From: Anaerolineaceae bacterium
GTDB lineage: Bacteria; Chloroflexota; Anaerolineae; Anaerolineales; Anaerolineaceae
Length of the DNA: 13,766 nucleotides
Direction of reading: 5' to 3'
Assembly: GCA_017995665.1 (NCBI GenBank)
Contig: JAGOIM010000022.1
Coordinates: 1-13,766, forward strand
The notes below the pieces were generated by a model, which was not told the DNA's origin, did no database searches, and was given only the letters and a program-made list of their open reading frames with translations. Both the position numbers and the translations under genes were made by a program. Positions 1 to 7,731 of the stretch are shown in pieces; the first letter of the stretch is position 1; the number at the start of each line of letters is the position of its first letter.

Positions 1-99
1 TATGCCATTCGAAAGAAACTAAAAGCGGCTGGGCTGGAAGGAGTCGAGTTAGCAAATATAGTCAATCAAGGATATTGCATCAGAATATTGCCTTCTTAA
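1..99 (+). CDS. Response regulator, OmpR/PhoB type, C-terminal end only
   Basis: The window opens inside this gene; only the last 32 residues and the stop TAA (97-99) are visible. They read YAIRKKLKAAGLEG, then VNQGYCIRILPS. This matches the end of a winged-helix output domain: the IRKK-L recognition-helix tail, then the hairpin with the G-Y pair that normally reads RG-GY-L. The receiver domain lies outside the window. A sensor kinase starts 75 bp downstream on the same strand, so the pair is very probably one two-component system in which this protein binds DNA after phosphorylation by the kinase. Its target genes cannot be read from the sequence. Confidence 0.72.
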   Translation, partial: YAIRKKLKAAGLEGVELANIVNQGYCIRILPS

Positions 100-174
100 A
101 CCTTAACTTCACACGGATTTGACATCCAATGCAGTAATATTTCAATTAACCTCATTAATAGGAACTGATTTATT

Positions 175-1353
175 ATGACAAATAATAGAAATAAGCCGAC
201 CTTCAAATCGCAGTTGTTGCTCTATACAACGCTCTTACTACTCTTGCTTGGCATCGCCTTGGTAACGACCTTGTCTTTAGTGAGCAATTCAGTTATCAAG
301 GACGAGGTTCCTTTATTTTATTTAGAGCCTGATAAAGCAGACAATCCTATAGTAGACGAACCCTCCGGAACTCAGAACCCAGATCTGATTATTTCCGAAG
401 AAAGCATTCAGAATGTTATTGTTAAAAGGTTGGAGTCGAAATTACTTCGTTGGTTTATTCTTATCACCGCTGGATTCATTCTTGCATTTCTTTTTGGAAT
501 AAGTTGGATTAGCAATCAAATATCAAAGCCGATAACAGAACTAACAGAGGCGGTATCATCCCACGATCCTCTAAAAAATATTGACTCCACATCCATCCCT
601 AAACACCTTGAATCTGCGAATCTGCAGGAGGCGGTCCTTTCCAAGATAAAAGAACTCGAAGATTTAGTATTACAACAACAGGAGTTTGTCTTGGATACTG
701 CGCACGAATTTCGGTCTCCTGTAGCAGCCATAAGAATGAATCTTGACTTGATTCTACAGGAAAAAGCAACTATGGCACCAGAACTACTTGAGAGCATCGT
801 CTCTCTGGATAATTCAACCATTAGGTTAGAAGCGCTCCTAAACCAATATAGATTGTATATGTGTAATGATCAAATATATCACCCTGAAAAAATCGAGATA
901 AAACCTTTGGTGTATGAATGTATCGGAGTTCTCCAAGACAAAGCCAAAAATAATCAAGTGTTGGTTTCATATGACTCTGATGATATAAGTTTAATCTATT
1001 CGGATAAAGCCATATTACAAACAATTCTGATAAACCTGATAGATAATGCAATTAAATACAATCGACCGAAGGGCAAGGTCAATATAAAGGTAAGCGTCAG
1101 CCAGGATTGGTATGAGTTCTCTGTAGAAGACAACGGCATTGGGGTTTCTCAAGACGATTTACCTTATATATTTGACAGATTCTATCGAGTAGACAAATCC
1201 AGATCAAGGAAAACCGGGGGTACTGGCTTAGGCCTTGCTATTGTCAAGTCCCTCGTAGAGTGCGCTTCAGGACGCATCAACATTCACAGTGAGATTGGCA
1301 AGGGAACGATTGTCCGCTTTTTCATCCCAATCTTCGATCATGTAGTAGGTTAA
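175..1353 (+). CDS. Membrane sensor histidine kinase
   Basis: 392 residues with the normal order of a membrane-bound two-component kinase. Helix one is at about 13-37, a short extracytoplasmic loop at about 38-91, and helix two at about 92-111. It runs into a HAMP-like linker (ISKPITELT, 116-124). The HisKA domain has the phospho-acceptor His177 in TAHEFRSP. The ATPase domain shows the N box (LINLIDNAIKYN, Asn287 and Asn291), the G1 box DNGIGV (319-324), the F box (FDRFYR, 333-338) and the G2 box GGTGLGL (348-354). It would autophosphorylate on His177 and pass the phosphate to the regulator encoded just upstream. The loop of about 50 residues is too short for a folded PAS or Cache sensor, so the signal is unknown. 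The ribosome site is weak (AGGAAC about 11 nt before ATG). The gene is visibly richer in A+T (many ATA, TTA, AGA codons) than the glycerol genes, which may mean transfer. Confidence 0.93.
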   Translation: MTNNRNKPTFKSQLLLYTTLLLLLLGIALVTTLSLVSNSVIKDEVPLFYLEPDKADNPIVDEPSGTQNPDLIISEESIQNVIVKRLESKLLRWFILITAGFILAFLFGISWISNQISKPITELTEAVSSHDPLKNIDSTSIPKHLESANLQEAVLSKIKELEDLVLQQQEFVLDTAHEFRSPVAAIRMNLDLILQEKATMAPELLESIVSLDNSTIRLEALLNQYRLYMCNDQIYHPEKIEIKPLVYECIGVLQDKAKNNQVLVSYDSDDISLIYSDKAILQTILINLIDNAIKYNRPKGKVNIKVSVSQDWYEFSVEDNGIGVSQDDLPYIFDRFYRVDKSRSRKTGGTGLGLAIVKSLVECASGRINIHSEIGKGTIVRFFIPIFDHVVG

Positions 1354-1395
1354 GTTAAATACAAATTATATTCCAGAGCCTATACCTATTTCTGA

Positions 1396-1574
1396 ACCCA
1401 AAAAGGTAAAAGGTTTTGTCCAGAAAGCAATATTGAAGATGCTTTCCTTGAAGCCTACAAACTCTTGAATGGAATGATAAGGCAATTGTTGATGAATTCC
1501 TCTCTCTAACTGAAAGCACTCTCTCGAAAGATAATGTATAGAAAACCACCAAAAAGATTGAGAATATTCTAAAG
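1396..1574 (+). pseudogene. Remnant of a large serine recombinase, C-terminal part
   Basis: Translating the plus strand gives two segments in different frames. From 1396 one reads TQKGKRFCPES then NIEDAFLEAYKLLN. After a shift near 1471-1473 the next reads NDKAIVDEFLSLTESTLSKDNV, an in-frame TAG (1539-1541), then KTTKKIENILK. From memory, large serine recombinases have a zinc-ribbon tail (CP-S), then IE-AF-EAY-LL, then a DEFL-----LS coiled-coil region, in this order. The pieces match that pattern with about five residues lost between CPES and IEDAF, one frameshift and one nonsense codon. A TGA at 1393-1395 also blocks the frame upstream. No catalytic domain is present; the kinase gene ends 42 bp before. 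This is best read as a scar of a mobile element. It could still be chance, since no search was possible. Confidence 0.55.
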
Positions 1575-1602
1575 TTCCCGCTCCCCGTTTCCTGCTTCCT
1601 GT
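1575..1602. repeat. Short degenerate 7-bp tandem repeat
   Basis: Four heptamers in a row: TTCCCGC, TCCCCGT, TTCCTGC, TTCCTGT. They lie directly after the stop of the small membrane protein gene on the minus strand, where they read as a purine-rich tract. No function is evident; this is a slippage-prone tract. Confidence 0.5.
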
Positions 1603-1865
1603 TATTCTTTTGGTCGAAACAAGGAATGGAACCAGTTCATCCCGCCAAAGACGAGCCAAATGCTTCCGCCAAAAAGGACACCAAAGAGTATGCCGCGGCC
1701 CCAATCGCCGCTTCCCATGATGATATTGGCAGCCACGAAAATCGCCATCGCAATGCTTAAAATAGTGATCACGAGTATGCCGGTTTTTTTCTGAATCCAG
1801 GGCTTACGGAGTTCTGCTTCGTTAAATTCTTGCTTTTGATTGCCATTGCCTTTTTTTCGTGCCAT
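1602..1865 (-). CDS. Small two-helix membrane protein, unknown function
   Basis: 87 residues. The N-terminus is hydrophilic and basic (MARKKGNGNQKQ). Two membrane helices follow: about 29-49 (ILVITILSIAMAIFVAANI) and about 56-76 (GRGILFGVLFGGSIWLVFGG). The tail is short and basic (LFRPKE). The start is supported by a GAGGAAAA ribosome site 4 nt before ATG. I recall similar short proteins in Anaerolineae genomes but know no function. The basic N-terminus and the basic tail would both be expected in the cytoplasm, so the protein is probably a hairpin in the membrane. It reads in the same direction as glpK, but 164 bp with strong hairpins separate them, so it is probably a separate unit. Confidence 0.75.
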   Translation of the reverse strand: MARKKGNGNQKQEFNEAELRKPWIQKKTGILVITILSIAMAIFVAANIIMGSGDWGRGILFGVLFGGSIWLVFGGMNWFHSLFRPKE

Positions 1866-1920
1866 AACTTTTCCTCATCTCAGAATTTCAGGATTTTTTT
1901 TACTTTGTTTAGTTACCAAG

Positions 1921-1952
1921 GGCGGAATCCACCTTTTGGGATGGATTCCGCC
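1921..1952 (-). terminator. Strong hairpin downstream of glpK
   Basis: A perfect 11-bp inverted repeat, GGCGGAATCCA (1921-1931) and TGGATTCCGCC (1942-1952), with a 10-nt loop, lies 78 bp past the glpK stop. Neither side has an immediate T run, so it is not a textbook intrinsic terminator. It may be a transcript 3' end stabiliser or a factor-assisted stop for the glpFK message. Confidence 0.5.
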
Positions 1953-1962
1953 ATCGTTATCC

Positions 1963-2016
1963 GGGTTTAGTGCCAATTATTATCTTAACCTAAAAAGGCA
2001 AAACCCGTTTTATTTA
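1963..2016. repeat. Inverted repeat between glpK and its 3' hairpin
   Basis: CGGGTTT (1963-1969) with TGCC shortly after it can pair with GGCA followed by AAACCCG (2002-2008). On the plus strand a T-rich tail (TTTTATTT) follows. The polarity would suit a plus-strand terminator, but no plus-strand gene ends here. Its role is unclear. Confidence 0.3.
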
Positions 2017-2029
2017 GCAAGTCAGTTTG

Positions 2030-3529
2030 CTATTCAACCCAGTCGAAGGTACGGGTAACAGCTTTCTTCCAACCCTTATAGAGTTTTTCGCGCGTGTCCG
2101 CATCCATCTTGGGTTCCCATTCCTTATCCTTGCCCCAATTGGCGCGTAGGTCTTCCACCTTTTCCCAGAAGCCAACCGCCAAGCCGGCTGCATAGGCAGC
2201 ACCGAGAGCGGTTGTTTCGGCAACGGTCGGGCGAATGACGGGTACACCGAGGATATCAGACTGGAATTGCATCAAAACTTCGTTGAAGACCATGCCGCCG
2301 TCAACTTTCAGAGCGGTCAGATCGACACCGGAATCTTTGTTCATTGCTTCCAAGACTTCGGCTGTTTGATAGGCGGTTGCCTCAAGGACAGCTCTTGCCA
2401 GATGACCGGCGTTGATATAGCGGGTCAGACCAACAATTGCACCGCGGGCATCGCTCTTCCAATAGGGTGCGAAGAGTCCGGAGAAGGCAGGAACAAAATA
2501 AATTCCGCCGGAATCTTCAACGGAATTTGCGAGCAATTCGATATCGGAGGATTTTTCAATCATCTTCAAATTGTCGCGCAGCCACTGCACCAAAGCGCCG
2601 GTGATGGCAATTGAGCCTTCAAGGGCATAGACAGCCGGTTCGTTACCGATTTTGTAGCCGAGAGTCGTCAGCAAGCCATTTTTGGATTGAATCGGTTCGG
2701 TGCCGGTGTTCATGAGCATGAAACATCCGGTGCCGTAAGTGTTTTTGGCTTCACCGGGGCTGTAGCAGGTTTGCCCAAAGAGGGCTGCCTGTTGGTCGCC
2801 AAGGTCACCGGCAATCGGGATGCCATCCAGCTCGCCGCCTTTGCAATAGCCATAAACCTGGCTTGAAGCTTTAATATCGGGCAACATGGCGCGCGGAACG
2901 CCCAGGACTGCCAACATATCGGGGTCCCAATCGAGGGTTTCCAAGTTCATCATGAAAGTACGGGAGGCGTTGGTAACGTCGGTGATATGGACGCCGCCTT
3001 GTGGGCCGCCGGTCATATTCCAGATGACCCAGGTGTCGATGTTGCCGAAAAGAATTTCACCCTTTTCGGCACGTGCTAAGAGGCTCGGATCGTTATCGAG
3101 AATCCATTTGACTTTCATTCCCGAGAAGTAAGTTGCCAGAGGCAGGCCAACTTTTTCGCGGAAGCGATCCTGACCGCCGTCTTTTTCCAATTCGTTACAA
3201 ATTTGGTCGGTGCGGGTATCTTGCCAAACGATAGCATTGTAGACTGGTTTACCGGTTAGCTTGTCCCAAACAACGGCGGTTTCGCGTTGGTTGGTGATGC
3301 CGATGGCTTCAATTTCTTTGACGTCCAGGCGGAGCTTATTGATTGCACCGGTGATGACGTCTTTTGTGGCTTGAATAATTTCGAGCGGATCGTGTTCTAC
3401 CCATCCCGGTTTGGGAAAGATTTGCTCGTGTTCTTTTTGATCGTAGCCGACCACTTTTCCGGCATGGTCAAAGACCATAAAGCGGGTGCTGGTGGTGCCT
3501 TGATCGATAGCTGCAACATATTTACCCAT
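2030..3529 (-). CDS. glpK: Glycerol kinase
   Basis: 499 residues, the usual length of the FGGY kinase GlpK, which makes sn-glycerol-3-phosphate from glycerol and ATP in the cytoplasm. Visible family marks are the N-terminal phosphate loop DQGTTSTR (9-16), the glycerol-binding residues in QRE (Arg82, Glu83) and Tyr134, the catalytic Asp245 in [13 protein letters not shown], the second ATP loop NTYGTGCF (263-270), and the DGG motif (410-412) before the FGGY signature region. The HFYG-type loop, whose histidine is phosphorylated by HPr in many low-GC Gram-positive kinases, is absent; the equivalent stretch reads [20 protein letters not shown] control by that route is therefore unlikely. AGGAG lies 6 nt before ATG. 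It is downstream of glpF with a 137-bp gap and probably shares its transcript. Confidence 0.97.
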   Translation of the reverse strand: MGKYVAAIDQGTTSTRFMVFDHAGKVVGYDQKEHEQIFPKPGWVEHDPLEIIQATKDVITGAINKLRLDVKEIEAIGITNQRETAVVWDKLTGKPVYNAIVWQDTRTDQICNELEKDGGQDRFREKVGLPLATYFSGMKVKWILDNDPSLLARAEKGEILFGNIDTWVIWNMTGGPQGGVHITDVTNASRTFMMNLETLDWDPDMLAVLGVPRAMLPDIKASSQVYGYCKGGELDGIPIAGDLGDQQAALFGQTCYSPGEAKNTYGTGCFMLMNTGTEPIQSKNGLLTTLGYKIGNEPAVYALEGSIAITGALVQWLRDNLKMIEKSSDIELLANSVEDSGGIYFVPAFSGLFAPYWKSDARGAIVGLTRYINAGHLARAVLEATAYQTAEVLEAMNKDSGVDLTALKVDGGMVFNEVLMQFQSDILGVPVIRPTVAETTALGAAYAAGLAVGFWEKVEDLRANWGKDKEWEPKMDADTREKLYKGWKKAVTRTFDWVE

Positions 3530-3567
3530 TATTTCTCCTATTCTGTTTTCTTGTTCTGCCCAGCTGC

Positions 3568-3589
3568 CGAAAACGAAGCTTTGTTTTCG
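3568..3589. repeat. Near-perfect 22-bp palindrome between glpF and glpK
   Basis: CGAAAAC (3568-3574), GAAGCTTT, GTTTTCG (3583-3589). Its reverse complement differs only at two central positions. It could be a protein-binding site or a small stem-loop in the glpF-glpK intercistronic RNA that separates expression of the two genes. Confidence 0.45.
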
Positions 3590-3666
3590 ATCATCCGGCT
3601 CCTGCTTTGATTGAGTGGTAATTCAATTTGCTTGAGCCGGAAGACAGATGGGCAGTTTCAGGTTTA

Positions 3667-4431
3667 TTAATCTTCTTTTGAAGGCAGGTTCTTGCTAATC
3701 AGCATATCATAGAGCCAGAAGCCGATAGGACCGGTAATTGCAGGAACCAGGACCGGAACAATTAGCCAATAGAATTGCGGATCAAAGAGATCCTTCGTTC
3801 CGACCAGGGCACCGAGTAAGCGAGGTCCAAGGTCGCGGGCAGGGTTGATTGAATAACCGGAGGGGCCACCAAGTGAGAGGCCAACTACCAGAACAGAAAA
3901 ACCGACAATCAGCACCCCCAAGTTATCTTTGAGGCCGTTATTTTTAAGATCTCCACTGGCGGCAATGCCCCAGATCAGGATTAACGTTCCGAAAAATTCG
4001 GCGAGTGCTGCGGTGAGCATACTATATGGTTTCTCCAAAGCAGTCGTACCGGGTGCGGTTGACCAAACATTCGGCAAACCTGCATCAACCAAACCTTCGC
4101 GATAGACCAGATAAACTGCTGCGGCACCGAGGAAGGCACCAATCATTTGAGCAATGATGTAGGGAGCCACTTTTTCCCAGGGGAAGCCACGTCGGGCTGC
4201 CAAGCCGAGTGTTACCGCGGGATTGAGGTGGGCACCGGAAACGCCTCCGGAAACATAAGCAGCGATGATAACTGCAAATGCCCAACCGAAGGTAATGGTG
4301 TTCCAGCTATAGGCAACTTCCGCAAGTCGGGGAGCGAGAACTACGTTGGCGACAACGCCATCACCGAGCAAAATCAGGATAAAAGTTCCAAAGACTTCGC
4401 CGATTAATTCTTTTATTGTACTTTTTGACAT
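3667..4431 (-). CDS. glpF: Glycerol uptake facilitator (aquaglyceroporin)
   Basis: 254 residues of the MIP channel family, with six hydrophobic membrane helices and two half-helix pore loops. The first signature is SGAHLNPAVTLG (NPA at 70-72). The second is SINPARDLGPR (NPARD at 196-200). The Asp after NPAR is the usual mark of glycerol-type channels rather than strict water channels. It lets glycerol cross the inner membrane by diffusion; GlpK traps it as the phosphate. AAAGGAGATT lies just before ATG (4429-4431). It is the first gene of the left-reading glpFK unit and sits 120 nt behind a strong terminator hairpin, so its expression probably depends on read-through in the leader. Confidence 0.96.
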   Translation of the reverse strand: MSKSTIKELIGEVFGTFILILLGDGVVANVVLAPRLAEVAYSWNTITFGWAFAVIIAAYVSGGVSGAHLNPAVTLGLAARRGFPWEKVAPYIIAQMIGAFLGAAAVYLVYREGLVDAGLPNVWSTAPGTTALEKPYSMLTAALAEFFGTLILIWGIAASGDLKNNGLKDNLGVLIVGFSVLVVGLSLGGPSGYSINPARDLGPRLLGALVGTKDLFDPQFYWLIVPVLVPAITGPIGFWLYDMLISKNLPSKED

Positions 4432-4711
4432 GATTTAATCTCCTTTTAAAAATTTTAATAAAAAACGATGGTTGGGTAGAAGGTGAATGAAATTTTGCAT
4501 ACTTTCGATAGTGCCTCACTTTCCGGTTAGAAAACTTTCGGTTTAAGGAAAATAAAAAAAGCACAACTTTCTACCGGACTTGTCCAGGCAAGCCTTCGTG
4601 TAGAATAGTTGTGCAATCAATGGCTCGACCAAATCGGACCCCGTTTTACTTCCTTAGAATGTAAAAATGATTGATGTGCTTGGGCGGTATCTTCACGCCA
4701 ATTATAAACTT
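4432..4711 (-). promoter_or_regulatory. Long structured 5' leader of glpFK
   Basis: From the predicted start near 4711 to the glpF ATG the leader is about 280 nt. In order of transcription it holds: a hairpin with arms TTGGCG and CGCCCAA (4701-4680, one bulge); a hairpin with arms TTTTAC and GTAAAA extended by TTC/GAA (4666-4644); a segment ATCAAT (4675-4670) that can pair with ATTGAT (4621-4616) to enclose that hairpin; and the terminator at 4554-4614. Two near repeats, AACCGAAAGT and AACCGGAAAGT, follow it. This is the layout of an attenuator. The known precedent is glp leader antitermination by GlpP in Bacillus; no GlpP gene is in this window, so the sensor could be a protein elsewhere or the RNA itself. 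Confidence 0.55.
4554..4614 (-). terminator. Intrinsic terminator inside the glpFK leader
   Basis: On the minus strand GCACAACT-A-TTCTAC pairs with GTAGAA-AGTTGTGC (14 bp with one bulged A). A smaller inner stem GG-CTTG / CAAG-TCC lies inside, and seven T residues follow directly (A run 4554-4560 on plus). The other strand has no T run after the hairpin, so it is directional toward glpF, which begins 120 nt further on. A strong terminator between promoter and first gene is the hallmark of attenuation. Confidence 0.8.
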
Positions 4712-4717
4712 ACATTT

Positions 4718-4747
4718 AGTATAACATGAGTGAAATAATTAAGACAA
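4718..4747 (-). promoter_or_regulatory. Probable sigma-70 promoter of glpFK
   Basis: On the minus strand TTGTCT (4747-4742), an 18-nt spacer, then TATACT (4723-4718). A perfect TATAAT also occurs at 4706-4701 but has only a poor -35 partner (TCATGT), so it is the second choice. Either one puts the terminator at 4554-4614 inside the transcribed leader. Confidence 0.55.
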
Positions 4748-4776
4748 AATAAACCCTATATATAAGGAATTAGGCT

Positions 4777-4813
4777 TATAATATTAATCTGATTTTCTTA
4801 GTCGGTGTATAAT
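4777..4813 (+). promoter_or_regulatory. Candidate -10 elements for the right-reading glycerol operon
   Basis: Two perfect TATAAT hexamers occur on the plus strand at 4777-4782 and 4808-4813, but neither has a good -35 box at 16-18 nt (TAATCT is the best, before the second). The 5' untranslated region would be about 140-175 nt. It contains GGGAAC (4825-4830) that can pair with GTTCCC (4867-4872), followed by a T-rich stretch. I would not call that a terminator with confidence. The rest of 4814-4940 shows nothing I recognise. Confidence 0.35.
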
Positions 4814-4957
4814 TTAATCCGGAAGGGAACTGCTTCAGATGGTTGCTTTACGCTATGTTGGTTTGTGTTCCCACTTTTTCAACCGGTGTTATTCTAATAT
4901 TTTACGACCATTAGACGGACATTTCATTTTGTTTTCTTAGACCCAACGGAGGTGAAT

Positions 4958-6454
4958 GTGCAAAATAAATACGACTACATCATAATTGGTGGTGGGGTGG
5001 TCGGTGCGATGATTGCCCGCTGGCTTTCACGTTACGAAGCAAAGATTTTATTAATCGAAAAAGAAGCTGATATTGGAATGGGTGCTTCCTCTGCCAATAC
5101 GGCGATTGTTCACCCCGGCTATGACCCTTTGCCGGGATCTCTCAAAGCCTTGATGAATGTTCGGGGCAATCAGATGTGGGACCAGCTGGCAGGCGAGCTC
5201 AATTTCCCCTTTGAAAGAAGGGGTGATTTCGTCGTTGCCGTTGGAGATGAAGAAGTGCCTCTGCTCGACCGTCTTTGGGATCAAGGCAAGAAGAACGGCG
5301 TTCCGGGGATGAGAATGCTTGATGGGCCCGAAATGCGCTCACGCGAACGTGATATCAATCCCGAGGTAAGCGGTGCCCTTTGGGCAACCACCGGTGGGGT
5401 TTGCGACCCGTTTCAGGTTACGGTTGCCGCAGCAGAAAGTGCTGTTTTGAATGGCGTGACGGTCTTAATGGAAACCGCTTTTGAAGATTTCCTTTGGGAA
5501 GACAAGCGGATAATCGGCGTCAAAACCAACCGCGGTGATTTTTTCGCCCGCTGGACGATTAATTCTGCCGGAATTTATGCTGACGAAGTGATGCACAAAG
5601 CCGGTGTCCGTCCCGAATTTTTCATTAAAGCTCGCAGAGGTGAATATTTCATCTTCGATCGGGCGGAAGTACAAATTCACAACGTGCTATTCCCCGTCCC
5701 ATCCAGTCGCGGAAAGGGAATTTTGGTTACCGGTACGGTTCACGAAAACACGATTGTCGGACCAAACGCGAACATCATCGATGACAAAGAAGATACTTCC
5801 ATGACGAAAGAAGGCATGGACGAGTTGATTTCGGGTGCCCAAAAATTGGTACCCGGTTTGAATTTGAAAGCCTCAATCGCTAACTTTGCCGGTATGAGAC
5901 CGATGGGGAATGGTCCCTGTTACACACCAGGCATTGTATATAACAACGATTATGTGATTGAAATTCCGGCGAATGTCGAAGGTTTTGTCAATTTGGGTGG
6001 AATTGAATCTCCCGGGCTGACCTCGGCACCGGCAATTGCCGAAATGGTGGTTGAATTGCTGAAGGATGCCGGTGAGGATCTGGTTGTCAAAAAAGATTGG
6101 GATCCGATTCGGCCTGGAAGACCGCATTTTGCCCATCTGAGTCATCAGGAACGCCAGCTGCTCTGCGAAGTTGACCCGCGCTTTGGCCGGGTGATTTGCC
6201 GTTGCGAAAACATTAGCGAAGGCGAGATTATTGCTGAAATTCACGCTCCAATTCCTGCCAAAACCTATGATGCCATCAAAAGGCGCACCTGGCTGGGCAC
6301 GGGTCGCTGTCAGGGAGGCTTTGATATGACGCGTGTGGTGAATATTTTAGCGCGCGAATTGGGCGTTTTCCCTCTCGAAATTACGAAACGCGGACATAAT
6401 TCCAACTATCTCTACCGAACGACCAAGAATGTGGAGGTGCCAGATGCTTATTAA
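4958..6454 (+). CDS. GlpA-like FAD-dependent glycerol-3-phosphate dehydrogenase with BFD iron-sulfur domain
   Basis: 498 residues from the GTG at 4958. GGAGG (4948-4952) is 5 nt ahead of it; it would overlap the other GTG at 4952. The FAD-binding Rossmann motif YIIIGGGVVG is at about 7-16, followed by a DAO-type oxidoreductase body to about residue 370. A C-terminal BFD-like [2Fe-2S] domain begins around 400 (RVICRCENISEGEI, then RRTWLGTGRCQGGF). The probable reaction is oxidation of glycerol-3-phosphate to dihydroxyacetone phosphate with electrons passed on to the partner proteins. The context (divergent glpFK) supports this over the related 2-hydroxyglutarate oxidases. It overlaps the next gene by 11 bp. 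Odd point: the family usually has two cysteine pairs, CRC and CQGGFC. Here the second pair reads CQGGFD, with Asp456 in place of the last Cys. Confidence 0.88.
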   Translation: MQNKYDYIIIGGGVVGAMIARWLSRYEAKILLIEKEADIGMGASSANTAIVHPGYDPLPGSLKALMNVRGNQMWDQLAGELNFPFERRGDFVVAVGDEEVPLLDRLWDQGKKNGVPGMRMLDGPEMRSRERDINPEVSGALWATTGGVCDPFQVTVAAAESAVLNGVTVLMETAFEDFLWEDKRIIGVKTNRGDFFARWTINSAGIYADEVMHKAGVRPEFFIKARRGEYFIFDRAEVQIHNVLFPVPSSRGKGILVTGTVHENTIVGPNANIIDDKEDTSMTKEGMDELISGAQKLVPGLNLKASIANFAGMRPMGNGPCYTPGIVYNNDYVIEIPANVEGFVNLGGIESPGLTSAPAIAEMVVELLKDAGEDLVVKKDWDPIRPGRPHFAHLSHQERQLLCEVDPRFGRVICRCENISEGEIIAEIHAPIPAKTYDAIKRRTWLGTGRCQGGFDMTRVVNILARELGVFPLEITKRGHNSNYLYRTTKNVEVPDAY

Positions 6455-7730
6455 GAACAAGTATGATGTTGTCGTCATCGGCGGCGGACCCGGCGGACTG
6501 GCAGCGGCGATTGAAGCCAAAAAAGCCGGAGCAGAAGATGTTTTGGTGATTGAACGGGATGTTGAGTTGGGCGGAATTTTGTTGCAATGCATCCACAACG
6601 GCTTTGGCTTGCAAACTTTCAAAGAGGATTTGCCCGGTCCGGAATATGCTCAACGATTTATCAATGAAGCGAAATCGCTTGGCATAAGCTTTTTGCTCGA
6701 CGCGATGGTGATGGATCTGACTTCGCAACGCAAACTCTACGTTTCAAGTCAGGATTTTGGCTATGTCGAAATTGATGCGCTTGCGATTGTTTTGGCGATG
6801 GGCTGCCGAGAGAAAACCAGACCCCAGGTTCGCATTCCTGGGACGAGGCCAAACGGTGTTTTTACTGCCGGAACAGCTCAGCGCTGGGTCAACGTGGAAG
6901 GCTATATGCCCGGGAAGAACTTTGTTATCCTCGGTTCGGGCGATATCGGCATGATTATGGCACGCCGCCTGACTTTTGAAGGGGCGCATGTTGAGCGGGT
7001 TTTGGAAATTCAGAGCTATCTTTCCGGTTTGAGCCGAAATTATGTGCAATGTCTGGAAGATTGGGATATCCCATTGCAATTGCAGCATACTGTCAAACGC
7101 ATCATTGGGAAAAACCGGGTGGAGGCAATCGAAGCGGTTGGTGTTGATTCGCATTGGAATTATATTCCGGGCACGGAAGAGATTATCCCCTGCGATACGC
7201 TTTTGCTCTCGGTCGGTCTGATTCCCGAGAATGAACTTTCTAAAAAAGCGGGAGTTGCGATTGATCCGGTAACCGGCGGTCCTTATGTTGACGAAAAATT
7301 CCAGACGAATATCCCCGGTATTTTTGCCGCCGGAAACGTTGTTCATGTTTACGACTTAGTCGATTACGTTTCGATGGCGGGGGTAGGAGCGGGAAAGAGT
7401 GCGGCTGAGTTTGCCTTGGCTGAAAAAGAACGCTCCACACGCTATATTCCGCTGGTTCCCGGGAAAAACGTGCGCTATATCGTTCCGCATCGGCTTGATA
7501 AAAGAGCGCTGGAACTGGGCGATGTAAGTTTGCAAATGCGCGTCAGCAAACCGATTGAAGAAGACGTTTGGCTTGAAGTACGCAATGAAAACAACAGTAT
7601 TGTCCGTCGTTCAGAACGTTATGTCCGACCGGGCGAAATGGTTACGATTGTGCTCAAACCGAATATGGCGGCTGAGCTGGAAAAATCCGACAGCTTGATT
7701 GTTGATATTTATCCAAAATCGGAGGTTTAA
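6444..7730 (+). CDS. FAD/NAD(P)-binding oxidoreductase, partner of the GlpA-like protein
   Basis: 428 residues from the ATG at 6444. GGAGG (6433-6437) lies 6 nt before it, which rules out the ATG at 6429 (the site would then fall after the start). A pyridine-nucleotide-disulfide-reductase fold is seen: FAD motif VVVIGGGPGGLAAA (9-22), the VLAMGCRE strand (116-123), a second Rossmann motif VILGSGDIGM for NAD(P) (161-170) and the FAD-closing PGIFAAGNV (291-299). No redox-active CxxC pair like that of thioredoxin reductase is visible. The C-terminal 90 residues form an extra domain. The gene overlaps its upstream neighbour by 11 bp and its downstream neighbour starts 1 bp after its stop, so the three products are very likely made together as a complex. 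Likely job: passing electrons between the glycerol-3-phosphate flavin and NAD(P) or another carrier (inferred). Confidence 0.88.
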   Translation: MLIKNKYDVVVIGGGPGGLAAAIEAKKAGAEDVLVIERDVELGGILLQCIHNGFGLQTFKEDLPGPEYAQRFINEAKSLGISFLLDAMVMDLTSQRKLYVSSQDFGYVEIDALAIVLAMGCREKTRPQVRIPGTRPNGVFTAGTAQRWVNVEGYMPGKNFVILGSGDIGMIMARRLTFEGAHVERVLEIQSYLSGLSRNYVQCLEDWDIPLQLQHTVKRIIGKNRVEAIEAVGVDSHWNYIPGTEEIIPCDTLLLSVGLIPENELSKKAGVAIDPVTGGPYVDEKFQTNIPGIFAAGNVVHVYDLVDYVSMAGVGAGKSAAEFALAEKERSTRYIPLVPGKNVRYIVPHRLDKRALELGDVSLQMRVSKPIEEDVWLEVRNENNSIVRRSERYVRPGEMVTIVLKPNMAAELEKSDSLIVDIYPKSEV

Positions 7731-7731
7731 C

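Noticed and set aside
119..147. Promoter for the histidine kinase (TTGACA at 119)
   Set aside because: No acceptable -10 box lies 16-18 nt downstream (TCAATT at best); co-transcription with the response regulator is more likely.
1366..1704. Minus-strand open frame of 112 codons
   Set aside because: It overlaps the well-supported small membrane protein gene in another frame, has no ribosome site and reads through the recombinase remnant.
6429..6443. ATG 6429 as start of the second flavoprotein
   Set aside because: The ribosome site GGAGG (6433-6437) would fall after this ATG; it is well placed for ATG 6444.
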